Of a stretch of DNA of 64,000 bases, positions 63,224 to 64,000 are shown piece by piece. Under the pieces are notes generated by a model. It was not told the origin of the DNA and searched no databases. It worked only from the letters and a program-made list of their open reading frames with translations. The position numbers were made by a program, and so were the translations under genes. Each line of letters starts with the position of its first letter. The first letter of the stretch is position 1. Source of the DNA: Burkholderia cepacia ATCC 25416 (GTDB taxonomy: Bacteria; Pseudomonadota; Gammaproteobacteria; Burkholderiales; Burkholderiaceae); contig NZ_CP012983.1 of the NCBI RefSeq assembly GCF_001411495.1, positions 806,001-870,000 of the forward strand. Direction: 5' to 3'.

Positions 63224-64000
63224 TTACGCCACCTGCTGCATCGCATCCGCCGCCTCGTGCCGCATGCGCGACCGGCCCGCCGGCAGCGCCGGCTCCGGGC
63301 GCACGAAGTTCTGCAGGCGCGCGAGCCGGCGCACGTCGAACGCGCGCGATTGCGGATCGAAATGCCCCGACAGGTTCGCCACCAGCGACGACGCCTGGCC
63401 CGTCCGCCCGCGCTCGATCAGGTGATCGGCGAGATCGAGCGTGCCGCGCAGCGCCCACATCGCGGCGCCTTGCCCGTTCGCGGTATGGATCCCGGTCAGC
63501 AGATGCCGGTGCCCTTCGACTTCGTACGCGAGCGCGGCATCGGGCTCCGCGGTGCGGGCCTGCTCGAGCATCGCGAGCCCCCGGACGCGCAGCAGTTCCG
63601 GCACGAACAGGTGCTCGCCGTGCGCGCGGCAGCGCGCGAGCGTCGCGTCGAGTTTCGCGCATGCCTCGGCCGCGCGGCCGGTGCGCGTCAGCCCTTCCGC
63701 GTACGCGACGACCAGCGGCGCGAGCAGGCGCCGGAACCCGCTCGCCTCGATGCGCCGCAGCGCGGGTTCGAGCCGCGCGAGACCGGCGCCGGGATGCCCG
63801 GCCTGCATGTCGAACTGCCCGGCGAGGCCTTCCGCGTGGCTGAGCCAGATGTCGAACCCGTTCGCCTCCGCGGTCGAGCGCAGCGTACCGAGATAGTCGG
63901 AAATCACGTCGTGATCGCCGTAGCGCAGCGCGATCGGCACGGCCGCCGCGCCGAGCACGACGCACAGCGCCAGCCCCGACCCGGTGCGGCGCGCGGATTC
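63224..64000 (-). CDS. C-terminal part of a helical-repeat (TPR) regulator, partial; probable third winged-helix/STAND protein
   Basis: The visible 258 residues run from the right edge (ESARRTGSGLALCVVLG...) to a stop at 63224. They are all-helical and TPR-like: ISDYLGTLRSTAEANGFDIW, GLARLEPALRRIEASGFRRL, GRAAEACAKLDATLARCRAH and GQASSLVANLSGHFDP. This is typical of the C-terminal sensor half of winged-helix/STAND or LuxR/MalT-like ATPases. The N-terminal part is outside the window, so the DNA-binding and ATPase domains are inferred. It lies 164 bp upstream of amidohydrolase copy 2. Confidence 0.7.
   Translation of the reverse strand, partial: ESARRTGSGLALCVVLGAAAVPIALRYGDHDVISDYLGTLRSTAEANGFDIWLSHAEGLAGQFDMQAGHPGAGLARLEPALRRIEASGFRRLLAPLVVAYAEGLTRTGRAAEACAKLDATLARCRAHGEHLFVPELLRVRGLAMLEQARTAEPDAALAYEVEGHRHLLTGIHTANGQGAAMWALRGTLDLADHLIERGRTGQASSLVANLSGHFDPQSRAFDVRRLARLQNFVRPEPALPAGRSRMRHEAADAMQQVA

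Overview
The window reads as Burkholderia DNA, most likely a secondary replicon of a Burkholderia cepacia complex strain. This rests on very high GC with strong GC3 codon bias, dense short operons, many LysR, AraC and GntR regulators, tripartite efflux pumps, DUF3331 and XapX proteins, and no housekeeping or RNA genes. It is inferred from gene content, not from a database match. I saw no tRNA, rRNA, CRISPR array, insertion sequence or phage gene.

Layout. 1-6.2 kb: an RND efflux pump (permease cut by the window edge) with a TetR repressor and a divergent outer-membrane channel. 6.5-10.9 kb: an AraC regulator, then catalase, an HD-fold hydrolase (copy 1) and a short-chain dehydrogenase. 11.0-16.6 kb: a minus-strand operon with a polar amino-acid ABC transporter, a histidine-ammonia-lyase homologue and a HutC regulator. 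The lyase lacks the Ala-Ser-Gly triad that makes the catalytic MIO group. 17.0-22.5 kb: a YcaC-like hydrolase, XapX, YtcJ-type amidohydrolase and DoxX operon, with a divergent XapX and a LysR gene. 22.5-28.6 kb: an MscS-like channel with a decayed cyclic-nucleotide domain, a winged-helix/STAND regulator, HD copy 2, an alpha/beta hydrolase and DUF3331. 29.0-35.4 kb: a Tat-exported alpha/beta hydrolase, a divergent EmrAB-type pump with outer-membrane channel, and LysR. 35.5-43.6 kb: a signalling island with two response regulators, a second winged-helix/STAND regulator and a 1694-residue pseudokinase/ATPase/GAF/histidine-kinase protein.

43.7-45.4 kb: a thioredoxin-reductase-like flavoprotein without redox cysteines and a divergent UBP-type zinc finger. 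45.5-51.8 kb: a probable catabolic operon (VOC protein, two FAD monooxygenases, DUF485 plus sodium:solute symporter, ACMSD-type amidohydrolase). 52.0-57.3 kb: a periplasmic three-component molybdenum hydroxylase (triheme cytochrome c, 2Fe-2S, Mo subunit) with LysR. 57.8-64.0 kb: an MFS exporter, an Old Yellow Enzyme, HD copy 3, a second YtcJ-type amidohydrolase and the C-terminal end of a likely third winged-helix/STAND-type regulator.

Two themes tie the window together. First, the same families recur: three HD proteins, two amidohydrolases, two XapX, two alpha/beta hydrolases and two or three winged-helix/STAND regulators. The HD motif changes from HD to HH to AN across the three copies. Second, several intergenic regions share TTnAG pentamers repeated every 10-11 bp just upstream of a -10-like hexamer, as expected for an OmpR-type winged-helix activator. 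Together these suggest a regulated, undescribed detoxification or catabolic network built from duplicated modules.
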